Shown piece by piece: positions 35,605-45,129 of a stretch of DNA of 64,000 nucleotides. The translations under genes were made by a program, and so were the position numbers. The notes beneath the pieces were generated by a model, which saw only the letters and a program-made list of their open reading frames with translations, was not told where the DNA came from and made no database searches. The stretch spans positions 62,001 to 126,000 of the forward strand of contig CAVVAR010000001.1 of assembly GCA_963746315.1 (NCBI GenBank). The letters are read 5' to 3'. This DNA comes from Ga0077555 sp963746315 (GTDB lineage: Bacteria > Pseudomonadota > Alphaproteobacteria > Rhizobiales > Hyphomicrobiaceae). Numbering within the stretch: position 1 is the stretch's first letter; each line of letters begins with the position of its first letter.

Positions 35605-36852
35605 CTACTTTTTGGCGTCCTCCACGAGGTGTTTCTTGATCACGTCGCGATAAGCCTGACGCCAGTCTGTCACCTTCACGAACTTTCCGCCTTTGACCTG
35701 CCAGATTTGAGCCCAGCCGCCGCCTTCGTGATCCTCGGCTGTGATCTTCAGCGGGGGGGCGAGACCGCCGAGCGTGAAGTTGTCGACGGTCTCGAACGCG
35801 TCGCGGACATCCTTGCCGTTCGGCTTCTCACCACCCTTGGCCTTTATGGCCAAGCGGATTGCCTCGAGCTGGATCGCGGCCTGGAACACGCCTCTATTGT
35901 ACATCACCGAATTCGTGTCCATAGTCTTCGGAGGCTCCTTGCCGTCCTTCTTGTAGAGGGCCTGGATCTCTTTCAGCACGGGATAGTCCTTGCCGACACC
36001 TGCGTACTGCACCGTGTAGTAGCCTTCGGCTGCGGCAAAGCCTCCACCGGCGACAATGTCGGCCTCGGACGCGGCCCAGACGAAGCCGATCACCTTGGAG
36101 AGCGGCCAGCCCTTGCCCTTGAATTCCTTCAGGGCGACCGAGGGGGCTCGACCGAACAGGTGGGCGATGACGAAGTCAGGCTTGAAGCGCTGGGTGATGT
36201 CGAGCACCTGGGCGCCCATCTCGAGCCCGGGGGCCGGGACGGCGAAAGTCCGGTAAGTGAATCCCTCGATCTTCGCGAGGTCCTCGAGCACGCCGATCGG
36301 CTCCTTGCCAGCCGGATTATCGTAGAAAATGTAGGCGATCTTCTTGCCCTTGAGGCTGCCGCCAAGCTTCTCCTTCACGAACTGAACGGACACCGTCATC
36401 TGCGACCAGTAGGTGGCAGCGACCGGGAAAATGTAAGGGTATCGCTTGCCGTCGGCGGCTGCAGCGGAGCCGAAGCCGGGAGAGGTTGCCGCCATCTGGT
36501 CCTCCTCCAGCTTCCTGGCAAGGGCCGCGATCTGGGGCGTGCCGTAGACCGAATGGAAGATGGCGCCTTCCTTCTTGAAGCGCTCGTGCGCCTCGATCGC
36601 CGGCGGTACCTTGTACTCGTGGTCAATCTCGAGAACCTTGATCTTGAAGCCCTCGAGGCCGCCGCGACTGTTCATCAGCGAGACGTAGTCGTGGTAGGCA
36701 GGGCAAAGCGTCGTCCCGACGATCTGTGTCGGGCCGGTGCGATCGCACTGCATGCCGATGATGATTTCTTTCTCCTGCGCGAATGCGCCAGCAGGTCCAC
36801 CCGCGATGGCTGCCATAGCCAAGTAGATGCACCAAGCCCGTGCCTTGGTCAT
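35605..36852 (-). CDS. Branched-chain-amino-acid-type ABC transporter substrate-binding protein
   Basis: From ATG 36852, preceded by GGGAG, the 415-residue protein has a signal peptide (MTKARAWCIYLAMAAIAGG, cleavage near AFAQ) and the type I periplasmic binding fold (IIIGMQCDRTGPTQIVG, then EIDHEYKVPPAIEAHERF). Such receptors capture amino acids, amides or aromatic acids and pass them to LivHMGF-type permeases. No permease genes are near. Convergence with boxB suggests, but does not prove, a role in aromatic acid uptake. The upstream 280 bases to bipA contain AT-rich DNA likely to hold its promoter. Confidence 0.88.
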   Translation of the reverse strand: MTKARAWCIYLAMAAIAGGPAGAFAQEKEIIIGMQCDRTGPTQIVGTTLCPAYHDYVSLMNSRGGLEGFKIKVLEIDHEYKVPPAIEAHERFKKEGAIFHSVYGTPQIAALARKLEEDQMAATSPGFGSAAAADGKRYPYIFPVAATYWSQMTVSVQFVKEKLGGSLKGKKIAYIFYDNPAGKEPIGVLEDLAKIEGFTYRTFAVPAPGLEMGAQVLDITQRFKPDFVIAHLFGRAPSVALKEFKGKGWPLSKVIGFVWAASEADIVAGGGFAAAEGYYTVQYAGVGKDYPVLKEIQALYKKDGKEPPKTMDTNSVMYNRGVFQAAIQLEAIRLAIKAKGGEKPNGKDVRDAFETVDNFTLGGLAPPLKITAEDHEGGGWAQIWQVKGGKFVKVTDWRQAYRDVIKKHLVEDAKK

Positions 36853-37134
36853 GTTTAGCTCCCTTTGACGTCGTCTTCTTTTTTGTGACCGCAGCGCCGA
36901 CAGTTTTTTTGGACGGATGACGTGCGCTTGCGGGCGTACTTTTCGTGACGGAGGGGCGGGATGACGTTTTGATCTGAAGCCAAATAGATCGACTGGTTGC
37001 AAAAATAGAATGAACCGCCCCTGCGGAGGTTTTTGCCTGCCGCAGTGGGAGAATAGTCCTGAAATGGCATCGGCAACAAGGCTACGGCAACGGCGGCGCA
37101 GCATTGGCGCTTTGCCGGTCGCGAGACGGAAGGC

Positions 37135-38961
37135 CTAAACCGCCTCGGCCTCGCTCTTTCGCTCCATGCGTTTTCTGACGTTCGGGTCCAGCCAGCGCTT
37201 CCGGAGACGGATGGTTTCCGGCGTGATCTCGACCAGTTCGTCGTCCTGGATGTAGCTCATCGCCTTCTCGAGGGTCATGCGTACGGGCGGGGTCAGGATG
37301 AGAGCCTCGTCCTTGCCGGACGCGCGCACGTTGGTGAGCTTCTTGCCCTGGATGACGTTGACGACGAGGTCGTTCTCGCGGCTGTGCTCGCCGACGATCA
37401 TGCCCTCGTAGACCTTGGTCTGAGGGTCGATCATCAGGGCGCCGCGCTCCTGCAGATAGAAGAGCGAGTAGGCAGTCGCCTCGCCGACGCCGTTGGAGAT
37501 CAGCACGCCGTTGCGGCGGCCGGCGATCTCGCCCTTGAAGGGCACGTAGTCGTGGAACAGGCGGTTCATGACGGCTGTGCCGCGGGTGTCGGTCAGCAGC
37601 TCGCCCTGATAGCCGATCAAACCGCGCGTCGGCACGAAGAACACTAGGCGCGTGCGTCCGCCGCCCGAGGGGCGCATCTCGCGCAGCTCGCCTTTACGCT
37701 CGGAGAGCTTCTGGACGACGATGCCGGAGTGGGCCTCGTCGACATCCACAATGACCTCCTCGATCGGCTCGAGCCGCTGGCCGGTCGCCTCGTCGGTCTT
37801 GGTTACGACCTGCGGGCGGGAGACGGTCAGCTCGAAGCCCTCACGGCGCATGTTCTCGATGAGGATGCCGAGCTGCAACTCGCCGCGCCCGGCGACCTCG
37901 AAGCTGTCCTTGTCGGCGTTCTCGCGTACGCGGATGGCGACGTTGCGCTCGAGCTCCTTCATGAGCCGGTCGCGGATGACGCGGCTCTGCACCTTGTCGC
38001 CTTCCTGGCCGGCGAATGGACCGTCGTTGATGCGGAAGTTCATCGCCAGCGTCGGCGGGTCGATCGGCTGAGCCGGGATGGCGGTCTCGACGGCCGGATC
38101 GCAGAGGGTGTCGGCAACCGTTGCATCGGTCACGCCGGCGATGGCGACGATATCGCCAGCCTCGGCAAGGTCGACCGATGTCCGGTCTAGGCCGCGGAAG
38201 GCGAGAACCTTGGTGACGCGGGTGGTCTCGATCAGCTTTCCGTCGCGGGAGATTGCCTTGATAGCTTGGTTCGGACGGACGCTGCCCGAGCGGATGCGAC
38301 CGGTCAGGATGCGCCCGAGGAACGGATCGGCCTCGAGCGTGGTCGCGAGCATGCGGAACGGGCCTTCCTCGGCGACGGGCGGCGGCACATGGCGCAAAAT
38401 CAACTCGAACAGAGGTGTGAGGTCACCCTTGGGGCCTTCCGGCGTTTCTGCCATCCAGCCGTCGCGGCCGGAGCCGTAGACGACGGGGAAATCGAGCTGC
38501 TCGTCGGTGGCGTCGAGCGAGGCGAAGAGGTCGAAGATCTCGTTCAGGACAGCGTCGTGGCGCTGGTCGGGGCGGTCGATCTTGTTGATGGCCACGATGG
38601 GCCGCATGCCCTGCTTCAAAGCCTTGGAGACGACGAACTTGGTCTGCGGCAGCGGGCCTTCGGAGGCATCGACGAGCACGACGACGCCGTCGACCATATT
38701 GAGGATGCGCTCGACCTCGCCGCCGAAATCGGCGTGGCCGGGGGTGTCCACAATGTTGATGCGGGTGTCGTGCCAGAGGATCGAGGTGCACTTGGCGAGA
38801 ATGGTGATGCCCCGCTCGCGCTCGAGATCGTTCGAGTCCATGGCCTGGGACTCGACCTTCTGGTTCTCGCGGAAGGCGCCCGATTGCTTGAGAAGGGCGT
38901 CCACGAGGGTGGTCTTGCCATGGTCGACGTGGGCGATGATGGCGATGTTGCGCAAGTTCAT
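37135..38961 (-). CDS. typA: Ribosome-associated GTPase BipA/TypA
   Basis: The start at 38961 (MNLRNIAIIAHVDHGKTTLV) gives 608 residues, the normal length. G-box motifs are AHVDHGKTT (G1), DTPGHADFGGEVERIL (G3) and NKIDRPDQR (G4). The C-terminal BipA domain (SRENDLVVNVIQGKKLTNVR) is complete. BipA is a translational GTPase that binds the 70S ribosome and is needed for growth in cold and stress and for assembly of 50S subunits. It is a single gene here, upstream of the MscS channel gene, which lies on the same strand. Confidence 0.97.
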   Translation of the reverse strand: MNLRNIAIIAHVDHGKTTLVDALLKQSGAFRENQKVESQAMDSNDLERERGITILAKCTSILWHDTRINIVDTPGHADFGGEVERILNMVDGVVVLVDASEGPLPQTKFVVSKALKQGMRPIVAINKIDRPDQRHDAVLNEIFDLFASLDATDEQLDFPVVYGSGRDGWMAETPEGPKGDLTPLFELILRHVPPPVAEEGPFRMLATTLEADPFLGRILTGRIRSGSVRPNQAIKAISRDGKLIETTRVTKVLAFRGLDRTSVDLAEAGDIVAIAGVTDATVADTLCDPAVETAIPAQPIDPPTLAMNFRINDGPFAGQEGDKVQSRVIRDRLMKELERNVAIRVRENADKDSFEVAGRGELQLGILIENMRREGFELTVSRPQVVTKTDEATGQRLEPIEEVIVDVDEAHSGIVVQKLSERKGELREMRPSGGGRTRLVFFVPTRGLIGYQGELLTDTRGTAVMNRLFHDYVPFKGEIAGRRNGVLISNGVGEATAYSLFYLQERGALMIDPQTKVYEGMIVGEHSRENDLVVNVIQGKKLTNVRASGKDEALILTPPVRMTLEKAMSYIQDDELVEITPETIRLRKRWLDPNVRKRMERKSEAEAV

Positions 38962-39120
38962 TAGGGGGTCCTGGAGTCGGCCCCGGCCGCCGAGGCCGTG
39001 GGAGCGCGCAATTGTGCAGCGCATCATGAAAGCTCGGCCGGGGCGTAGCACATCCGGGGAGAAGCCGCCAGTGCGGCTGTACCGAAGGCTGATCCCGGCC
39101 TTCGGCAACGGGGGGCGTGC

Positions 39121-40180
39121 TCAAGCCTCAGGCCTGCTTTCGATGGGCGTCTCGCAGTGCTGGTCCTTGGGCTGCTCCGCTTCGGGATCGTCGGGCGGGA
39201 TGACCAGTCGCTCTGGCGGGGGGGGCTCTCGTAACCGGGCGATGGGCCGGTCGCGCCTGGCCGGAAACTCCGGCCGGAGGCGGCGCCGCTTCGGACGTCG
39301 ACGCGGATGGAGCCTGTTGCCCGCCCGTCTTCAGGCGTTGGGTCAAGACGATCTGTGGGTCGGTCGGGTCGATGCCATTCGCCTGGAATGTCTCCTTGAT
39401 CGCTTGAACGACCCGGCTGCGCCCCGCCACCTCGTCGGAACGCTGGGATTTCGTCCACCAGCGAACCCTCAGGGCGAGCGAGGTGGGGCCGAGCTCCCAG
39501 CACAACACTTGAGGTGCGGGGGTCTTCTCGACCTCGTCGAGGCTGGCGAGCGCATCGGCGACAAGCTTGCGGACGAGGGTGACCTCGTGATCGTAGCCGA
39601 CCGTCACGTCGAGAGTGAGCCGGCGGGTCGGATAGGCGGTCAGCACGACGACGCTCGACGTGTAGATGTCGGCATTCGGTACGACGACGATGCGGTTGTC
39701 ATAGGTACGGATCAAGGTGGCGCGCTGGTTGATGCGATGGACCGTGCCCTCGATCTCGCCAACCCGGATCTGATCGCCCCGGCGGAACGGCTGCCGAAGC
39801 AGGATCAGTAGCCCGGCCAGCCAATTCTGCAGAATGTCCTTGAATGCAAAGCCGACGGCGATCGAGCCGATGCCGAGGCTGGCAACCAAATCGCCCGGGT
39901 TCAGGGTCGGCAGAATTATGGTGAGGCCGATCAGCGTGCCGAGCAGCGTAATCAACCAGAACGAGAAGCTGGAGATCATCTCGCCGAGGTCGTGGCGCTC
40001 GCGACGGCGGAAGGACGAGCGGAGCGCCGAGCTGGTCAACTGCGCGATGAGCAGGAGGAGCGCGAAAACAACGGCTCCGACAATGAGGTTGGGCAGCAGT
40101 CCGAAAAAGCCGTCGATCCAGGCGTCGATGCGGGACCAGGCGACCTGCCAACCATCGACAAAGCGTGTCGTCTTGTCCAA
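39121..40180 (-). CDS. Small-conductance mechanosensitive channel (MscS family), C-terminal frameshift
   Basis: I infer a TTG start at 40180 (encoding LDKTTRFVDGWQVAWSR), because GGGGGCG stands just upstream and no ATG fits. The N-terminal half has three membrane helices and the pore helix region SLGIGSIAVGFAFKDILQNW, followed by RQPFRRGDQIRVGEIEGTV of the MscS beta-domain. The channel opens under membrane tension to release solutes. After about residue 310 the written frame turns Arg/Ala/Pro-rich and ends at 39128. Dropping one base from the eight-G run at 39218-39225 gives PPPPERLVIPPDDPEAEQPK and a stop at 39121-39123, a normal acidic tail. The total is then 352 residues. Confidence 0.85.
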
Positions 40181-40377
40181 TTCGCCCCCACTCGCTGGCG
40201 TCGTTCCATCGTTCGGGCGCGAACGCACCCATCCCAGGGAAGCTGAATTCGCGAGGGCTTGAATTGTTCCGCAGACGGGGAATTGAGCGGGCGCGGCGGG
40301 TGTGCACGGTTCTTGCGAGGTCGGTGGGCAGAGATGAACCAGTGTTCCATCCTGGGACGCGGAACGAGACGAGCGAC

Positions 40378-40908
40378 ATGTTCGAGCGCAACAAGATCGA
40401 TAGTGTCGAACAGCAGAGCGTCGCGGTCGATCTGACACTCGACGGCGGCGACACGCTGAGCGGCAGGGCTCTCGTCGGGATGGGGCGGACGCTGATGGGC
40501 TCGCTCAACGGGCCGGATATGTTCATCGAGTTCGAACCCTGGGGCGGAGAGCGCGTGCTCATCTCGAAGTCGACGATCCGATCGGTGAAGGTCGTGCAGG
40601 CTGCGAAGCCGGAAAGCCTCAAGACCCGTGTCGCGTCACTGGACGGCTTCGATCCGCACACAATTCTGGGGGTCAAGGCCAGCGCCAGCCTCGAGGAGGT
40701 CAAGAGCGCCTGGCACCGGCTATCGAAGGCTTATCATCCGGATCGCTATGCCTCGGCCGAGTTGCCGACCGAGGTGCTCGATTACCTTGCGGCGATGGCA
40801 CGGCGCGTGAACGCGGCGTATGCCGCCTTGGAAGGACCGTTGCAGGCGCGGCGGCGGGCGGCCGCTCTGCGAACGGATGCGGTCTATACGTCGGCGCCGC
40901 GGGGGTGA
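40378..40908 (+). CDS. J-domain (DnaJ-like) protein with beta N-terminal region
   Basis: The start at ATG 40378 (MFERNKIDSVEQQSVAVDL) gives 176 residues. The first ~90 residues are beta-rich without known motif. The C-terminal ~65 residues form a J-domain: DPHTILGVKASASLEEVKSA, then YHPDRYASAELP with the essential HPD, and MARRVNAAYAALE. J-domains stimulate DnaK ATPase and target it to substrates. The protein is cytoplasmic. Its stop codon lies inside a nine-pair stem-loop. An acyltransferase gene follows about 130 bases downstream. Confidence 0.85.
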   Translation: MFERNKIDSVEQQSVAVDLTLDGGDTLSGRALVGMGRTLMGSLNGPDMFIEFEPWGGERVLISKSTIRSVKVVQAAKPESLKTRVASLDGFDPHTILGVKASASLEEVKSAWHRLSKAYHPDRYASAELPTEVLDYLAAMARRVNAAYAALEGPLQARRRAAALRTDAVYTSAPRG

Positions 40909-40927
40909 GCCAAGGGGATTGGCTCAC
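40905..40927. terminator. Perfect 9-bp stem-loop at end of J-domain gene
   Basis: GTGAGCCAA (40905-40913) and TTGGCTCAC (40919-40927) are perfect complements around a five-base loop; the stop codon TGA (40906-40908) lies in the stem. No T-run follows, so it could be a weak terminator or an mRNA-end stabiliser. Confidence 0.5.
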
Positions 40928-41040
40928 GCTGCGTTGAACGAACATCAGATTGCCTCTGGACAGACTGCCTCGGCCTAGCCATATCCTTTGGCGCGAGCGT
41001 TATCGACGCGTGGTTTCGACGACAAAGCCGGACCCCATCG

Positions 41041-42072
41041 ATGCATACCGAGCAACTGAGCTATGCCTCGGAAAGCCTGCCGCGATGGCAGCGCCAACTC
41101 GTTCGCGCCGTCGAGAATGCGTCTGGGCGGCGGAGGCTGCTCCCGCTCTATGAGCGGTGGAGATTGGAGTCCGCCGGTAAGAGCCCGCGCATGATGGCGG
41201 AGATGCTCGAGCTGATCGGCACCTCGCTCGATCTGAAGGGGGCGTGGCCACCCAAGCTCGAGGCAAGTGAGCCGCTCCTCATCGTTGCCAATCATCCATT
41301 TGGTATCGGCGACGGCATTGCGCTCACGGTTCTGGCCGAGGCGATCGGACGGCCGTACCGTATTCTGGTCAATCGGGATTTCCTCAAGGTGCCCGAGGTT
41401 CGGGATATTGTCCTGCCGATCGATTTCGCAGAGACCGAGGCGGCGCTCGAGACCAATCTCGCGACGCGGGCGGCGGCACGACGGCTGCTCAAGGACGGCG
41501 TAACGCTGATCATCTTTCCGTCGGGCGGCGTCGCCACGGCGGAACGGCCATTCGGCAAGGCCGAGGAGCTTCCCTGGAAGCACTTCACGGCGAGGCTCGT
41601 GCAGCATTCGGGTGCCAGCGTGCTGCCGGTCTATTTCGAAGGTCAGAACAGCTGGATCTTCCATCTCGTGAGCCGGATCAGCCTGACGCTGAGACTATCG
41701 CTTCTGGTGTCCGAATTTCGCAAGTTCGTCGGGTCGAACGTCCGGCTCCACGTCGGAGAGGTCGTGAGGTTCGCCGCGTTAGAGCACAAGGGCGACAGGC
41801 GTCGTCTTACGGACGAGCTTTATGCGCGCGTCCATCAACTGTCACCGGACAATAGGGGGAAGCCGCTTGCGGCCCTGCAGCCGCGATCCGCCGCGGAGCG
41901 CGTCCGGTTTCCCTGGGATCCACCGGGCGAGGCGCCGCCGCGCGCGTCGGACGGGGCGAGGTCTCGTCATGCAAATGAAGCAAAACCGTCATTCAAGATC
42001 ACTACGAAGCAGTCACTTTCGCGCCAACTCGGATCAGATACGACGACTGTAGAGAAAGGTCATGATCGCTGA
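41041..42072 (+). CDS. Lysophospholipid acyltransferase-like protein (HX5D type)
   Basis: The 343-residue protein has a PlsC-like acyltransferase core: LLIVANHPFGIGDGIALTVL carries the His and Asp, spaced five residues apart as in the OlsA/hemolysin-like branch; then RILVNRDFLKVPEV, and FPSGGVATAERPFGKAEELPW with the glycine-rich loop. It transfers an acyl chain to a lysolipid, for example lyso-ornithine lipid or lysophosphatidate. The gene ends 11 bases inside the next gene, a 2OG oxygenase, so they are coupled; joint lipid modification is an inference. The Lys/Ser/Arg-rich C-terminal tail is probably disordered. Confidence 0.82.
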   Translation: MHTEQLSYASESLPRWQRQLVRAVENASGRRRLLPLYERWRLESAGKSPRMMAEMLELIGTSLDLKGAWPPKLEASEPLLIVANHPFGIGDGIALTVLAEAIGRPYRILVNRDFLKVPEVRDIVLPIDFAETEAALETNLATRAAARRLLKDGVTLIIFPSGGVATAERPFGKAEELPWKHFTARLVQHSGASVLPVYFEGQNSWIFHLVSRISLTLRLSLLVSEFRKFVGSNVRLHVGEVVRFAALEHKGDRRRLTDELYARVHQLSPDNRGKPLAALQPRSAAERVRFPWDPPGEAPPRASDGARSRHANEAKPSFKITTKQSLSRQLGSDTTTVEKGHDR

Positions 42073-42862
42073 AGCGTTGCTCGTGCTTTTGACTGCCGGT
42101 GCTGGCGGCATTGCTTTCGGACGCCATCGCCGGTCACAGCTTTATCGGTTGCTCGAGGCTCGCATCGAGACCATCGCGTCGACGGTGGGTGTGGATCTCG
42201 GCCAGGTATCGCAGCGGCACGCGCCCTCGTTCGAGCAGAGGCTGGCGCGGATCGACGAGGTTTTTCCGGGCCAAACACTGGAGCTGCTCCGGGGGCAGGC
42301 GCTCAAGCTTGCCGGGCCTGAGCGCAGCTACGTGCCGACGCACAAGAAGGGCGGAACGGTCGCCTACGAGAGCCTTTTCGAGGCGGCGCCGGCGATTGTC
42401 GCTCTCTACCACTCGAGGGAGATGCTGAAGCTGATCTCGAAGATCGTCGGCGAACCGGTACGGCCTACGCCGATCAACGATCAGAGCTCGCTGTCGGTGC
42501 TTTTCTACGAAAAGCCCGGTGACCACATCGGCTGGCACTACGATCACAATTTCTATCGTGGCCGTCATTTTACGGTTCTGCTGCCTATGATCAATGAAGG
42601 CAGTGGCGCCGGCGGGCTCAGCCATGCGACCCTGAAGGCGAAGATCGAGGGCGAGGAACGGGACATCGCGACGCCGCCGAACACGCTGATCGTGTTCGAG
42701 GGGGCGACGGTCAACCACAAGGTGACGCCAATTCTCGATGGCGAGCGGCGCCTGGTGATCTCGATGACCTATTGCACGGACCCGCGTGCCAATGCCGTTC
42801 AGGGAGCCGTGCGGCGGATCAAGGACGTGGCGTTCTTTGGTCCAAGGGCGCTCTGGACTTAG
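42062..42862 (+). CDS. 2-oxoglutarate/Fe(II)-dependent oxygenase
   Basis: The 266-residue protein has one N-terminal hydrophobic stretch (ALLVLLTAGAGGIAFG) that may anchor it. The iron triad is seen as HIGWHYDHNFYRGRH (His-x-Asp) and ATVNHKVTPI (distal His), and GERRLVISMTYCTD gives the Arg that binds 2-oxoglutarate. It hydroxylates an unknown, perhaps lipid, substrate. It overlaps the acyltransferase gene by 11 bases, so the two are likely translated together. The last genes before the next are separated by about 150 bases. Confidence 0.82.
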   Translation: MIAEALLVLLTAGAGGIAFGRHRRSQLYRLLEARIETIASTVGVDLGQVSQRHAPSFEQRLARIDEVFPGQTLELLRGQALKLAGPERSYVPTHKKGGTVAYESLFEAAPAIVALYHSREMLKLISKIVGEPVRPTPINDQSSLSVLFYEKPGDHIGWHYDHNFYRGRHFTVLLPMINEGSGAGGLSHATLKAKIEGEERDIATPPNTLIVFEGATVNHKVTPILDGERRLVISMTYCTDPRANAVQGAVRRIKDVAFFGPRALWT

Positions 42863-43013
42863 CATTGTGACCGATTTGGGGAAGGCACCGCCCCCGGGTG
42901 GGGGGTAACGATCACGCAAACGTGCGTGGCGATGACGCGAAATCCTGCGTGGTGCCGGGAGCTGGGGCCTAAGGTCCGTCATTGCTCATTTCACCCCGCT
43001 CGAGGTATTCCGG

Positions 43014-43484
43014 ATGACGACTTCCATCGCAGACTCATCGATATTTTCGGCCACCAACTTGGCGAAGGCGTTCGTCGCCGGGTTCGTCAGCGTGCTGGTG
43101 TTCCAGTTCGGGCTCGCGGCAATCCTGTATTTCGCAGGTCTTATTCCGAATGCGCCATATGGAATGAGGCCCGTGCCGCCGTTCGGGGTACCGCAGACCT
43201 TGAGCTTGGCCTTCTGGGGTGGACTGTGGGGGATCGTTCTCATGGGCGTACTTCGGGGACGGTTCGGGAGCAGCTATTGGCTGACGGCGGCACTGTTCGG
43301 CGGGATCGTGGTCAGCGCGGTGGCGCTGCTGATCGTCGGGCCGATCAAAGGGCGACCGTTCGCGGCCGGCTGGAACATGCGGATCTGGCTGACTTTGTTC
43401 GTCCTGCATGCCGCCTTCGGGCTCGGGACGGCGCTGCTTCTGCGAGGCCTCAAGGCCGGCGAAGGGCGCAGCCAGATCAAGTGA
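43014..43484 (+). CDS. Hypothetical polytopic membrane protein (156 aa)
   Basis: The product has four hydrophobic stretches (for example FVAGFVSVLVFQFGLAAIL, then ALFGGIVVSAVALLIVGPI) and a Pro/Gly-rich loop (MRPVPPFGVPQ). I do not recognise a family. The gene is convergent with the next one, which it overlaps by eight bases. Start ATG 43014 is the only good candidate. Confidence 0.65.
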   Translation: MTTSIADSSIFSATNLAKAFVAGFVSVLVFQFGLAAILYFAGLIPNAPYGMRPVPPFGVPQTLSLAFWGGLWGIVLMGVLRGRFGSSYWLTAALFGGIVVSAVALLIVGPIKGRPFAAGWNMRIWLTLFVLHAAFGLGTALLLRGLKAGEGRSQIK

Positions 43485-44328
43485 GAGGGCCGTCGGGATC
43501 GTCGGCCGTGGCGTCCTGCAGTGGGCGAGCCTTGCCGCGCATGGGGCCGTTGGCGAGGTTGCGCCACGGCTTCTCGGTAGTGTGCTCCTTCTCGTAGAGC
43601 TCGCGCAGGAAGGCGTCGATGCGCGGGTCGGGAGGGGATGCGGTGTCGGTGTCGCGGCGCTCGGCGGACTGGCGCTCGCGAGCCCAGTCGGGGGCGCCGG
43701 TTTTCTTGTGGCGGCGGCCACCCCAGGCGAGCAGCGGCCGATCCGGTGGCTCGAGGTCTAGCTCCTCGAGGAAGGTCTCGCGGAGGGCGTAGAACGACTG
43801 GAGGATGGCGTCGCGGGCGAGACGTCGGTCTTCGACCGAGATCGGATTGGCCTTTGCGGGATCCAAGGTCTGCAAAGCGCGGCGCATATCGTGGAGGGGC
43901 GCGAAGGGATAGATGCCGATCATGCCGTCGGTCTCGCCGACGTTGGCGTAGACGGTGCGCATGTTGTCGAGCGTGGCGGAGATGGCGAGGAATGCGTCGA
44001 GGTAGTCCTGCTGGGAAGGGCTGTCCCGGCGCGTGAAGGCGTAGAGCTTGGACTTGGCGTCGACGATCTCCCGCCATTCCTCCTTCAGCGCGGCGAGGAA
44101 GCTCTGGCGGCGCTGATAGATGCCGGCAAGGACAGTGGCCACCACGGTGACGAAGACCAACGCCATGTCCTTCAGGTACTCGTAGACGTCCGCACCGATA
44201 CGCTCCCATGGCGTGCCGGCGATGCCGGGAACGTGCGGCGCCAGCTTGGTGACGAGCGAGACGCCGAGCACGACGAAGAGTGCGACGTAGGACCATCCGA
44301 GTGTCTGGCGGAGCGTGGAGCGGGTCAT
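43477..44328 (-). CDS. Hypothetical membrane protein (283 aa)
   Basis: Two N-terminal membrane helices (SYVALFVVLGVSLV and LVFVTVVATVLAGIY) precede a ~200-residue soluble region rich in charged residues (for example REIVDAKSKLYAFTRRDS and LRETFLEELDLEP). No catalytic motif is evident and I cannot name a family. It is on the minus strand, just downstream of plsC and the YdcF-type gene (12 bases), so it probably belongs to that operon. Confidence 0.65.
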   Translation of the reverse strand: MTRSTLRQTLGWSYVALFVVLGVSLVTKLAPHVPGIAGTPWERIGADVYEYLKDMALVFVTVVATVLAGIYQRRQSFLAALKEEWREIVDAKSKLYAFTRRDSPSQQDYLDAFLAISATLDNMRTVYANVGETDGMIGIYPFAPLHDMRRALQTLDPAKANPISVEDRRLARDAILQSFYALRETFLEELDLEPPDRPLLAWGGRRHKKTGAPDWARERQSAERRDTDTASPPDPRIDAFLRELYEKEHTTEKPWRNLANGPMRGKARPLQDATADDPDGPLT

Positions 44329-44340
44329 GCCGGATGCCCG

Positions 44341-45129
44341 TCAAGCCGGGGCCGGGGCCGAGGTCGCGAGCTCCCGGGCCTTGGGTGGCGGGGTCGGCTC
44401 GCGGGCGGCCTCGGCGATCAGGCGCCAGGACGCCTGCTCGATGGCTGCCTCGACGGTGCGGCGCATCTCGGCGCGGGGTTTGCCGGCCGGTATGGGCTGC
44501 AGGATCTCGACGATGATGGTGCCGGGATAGCGCGTCAGGCTCTTTCTCGGCCAGTAGAGGCCTGAATTCAGCGCGAGTGGGACGAGGGGGACACCGAGCG
44601 TGTCGTAAAGTGCCGCGTAGCCGGGCTTGTAGTCGGGCTCGGCGCCCGGCGGACGGCGGGTTCCTTCAGCAAAAATGAGCACCTCGCGGCCGGCAGCGGA
44701 GCGGGCTTTGGCGTCGGCAAGCATGGCCTTCAGCGCGACGGCGGCGCGATCGCGGCGGACCAGGATGTGGTCGAACTTGACGCAAAACCAGCCGTAGAGG
44801 GGGATGCGGGTCAGCTCGGCCTTGAGCACGATGGCGGGGTCACGAAACAAGGGAACCAGGGCGAAGGTGTCCCAGGCGGACTGGTGCTTGGCGACGACCA
44901 GGCAGGAGCCGGGAGGAAGGTGCTCGCGGCCGCGCACCTCGTAGCGGGTGCCGCAGATCACGCGGAGCAACCAGAGACAAACCAAGCCATGCCATCGCAG
45001 GCCCTGCATGGCCCAGGACCGGGGACCGATGAGCAGCCATATACCGAGCAGCATCATCAGCGCAGTGACGAGATAAAAAGTCACGTTGAACACGGCCGAG
45101 CGCACGGCCACTCCCAGCGGTGGGCTCAT
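44341..45129 (-). CDS. plsC: 1-acyl-sn-glycerol-3-phosphate acyltransferase (PlsC)
   Basis: The 262-residue protein has the HX4D motif in KHQSAWDTF, the second box RIPLYGWFCVKFDHILVRRD, and the third EGTRRPPGAEPDYKPG. It acylates lysophosphatidate to phosphatidate in membrane lipid synthesis. An N-terminal membrane helix (FYLVTALMMLLGIWLLIGP) anchors it. It starts with an ATGA overlap at the stop of the YdcF-type gene, a common order in Rhizobiales. A hypothetical membrane protein gene follows closely. Confidence 0.9.
   Translation of the reverse strand: MSPPLGVAVRSAVFNVTFYLVTALMMLLGIWLLIGPRSWAMQGLRWHGLVCLWLLRVICGTRYEVRGREHLPPGSCLVVAKHQSAWDTFALVPLFRDPAIVLKAELTRIPLYGWFCVKFDHILVRRDRAAVALKAMLADAKARSAAGREVLIFAEGTRRPPGAEPDYKPGYAALYDTLGVPLVPLALNSGLYWPRKSLTRYPGTIIVEILQPIPAGKPRAEMRRTVEAAIEQASWRLIAEAAREPTPPPKARELATSAPAPA

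Noticed and set aside
36853..37134. Possible small RNA or riboswitch in the AT-rich stretch between the livJ-like gene and bipA
   Set aside because: No conserved structure or known riboswitch motif could be recognised; a plain promoter region is enough to explain it.
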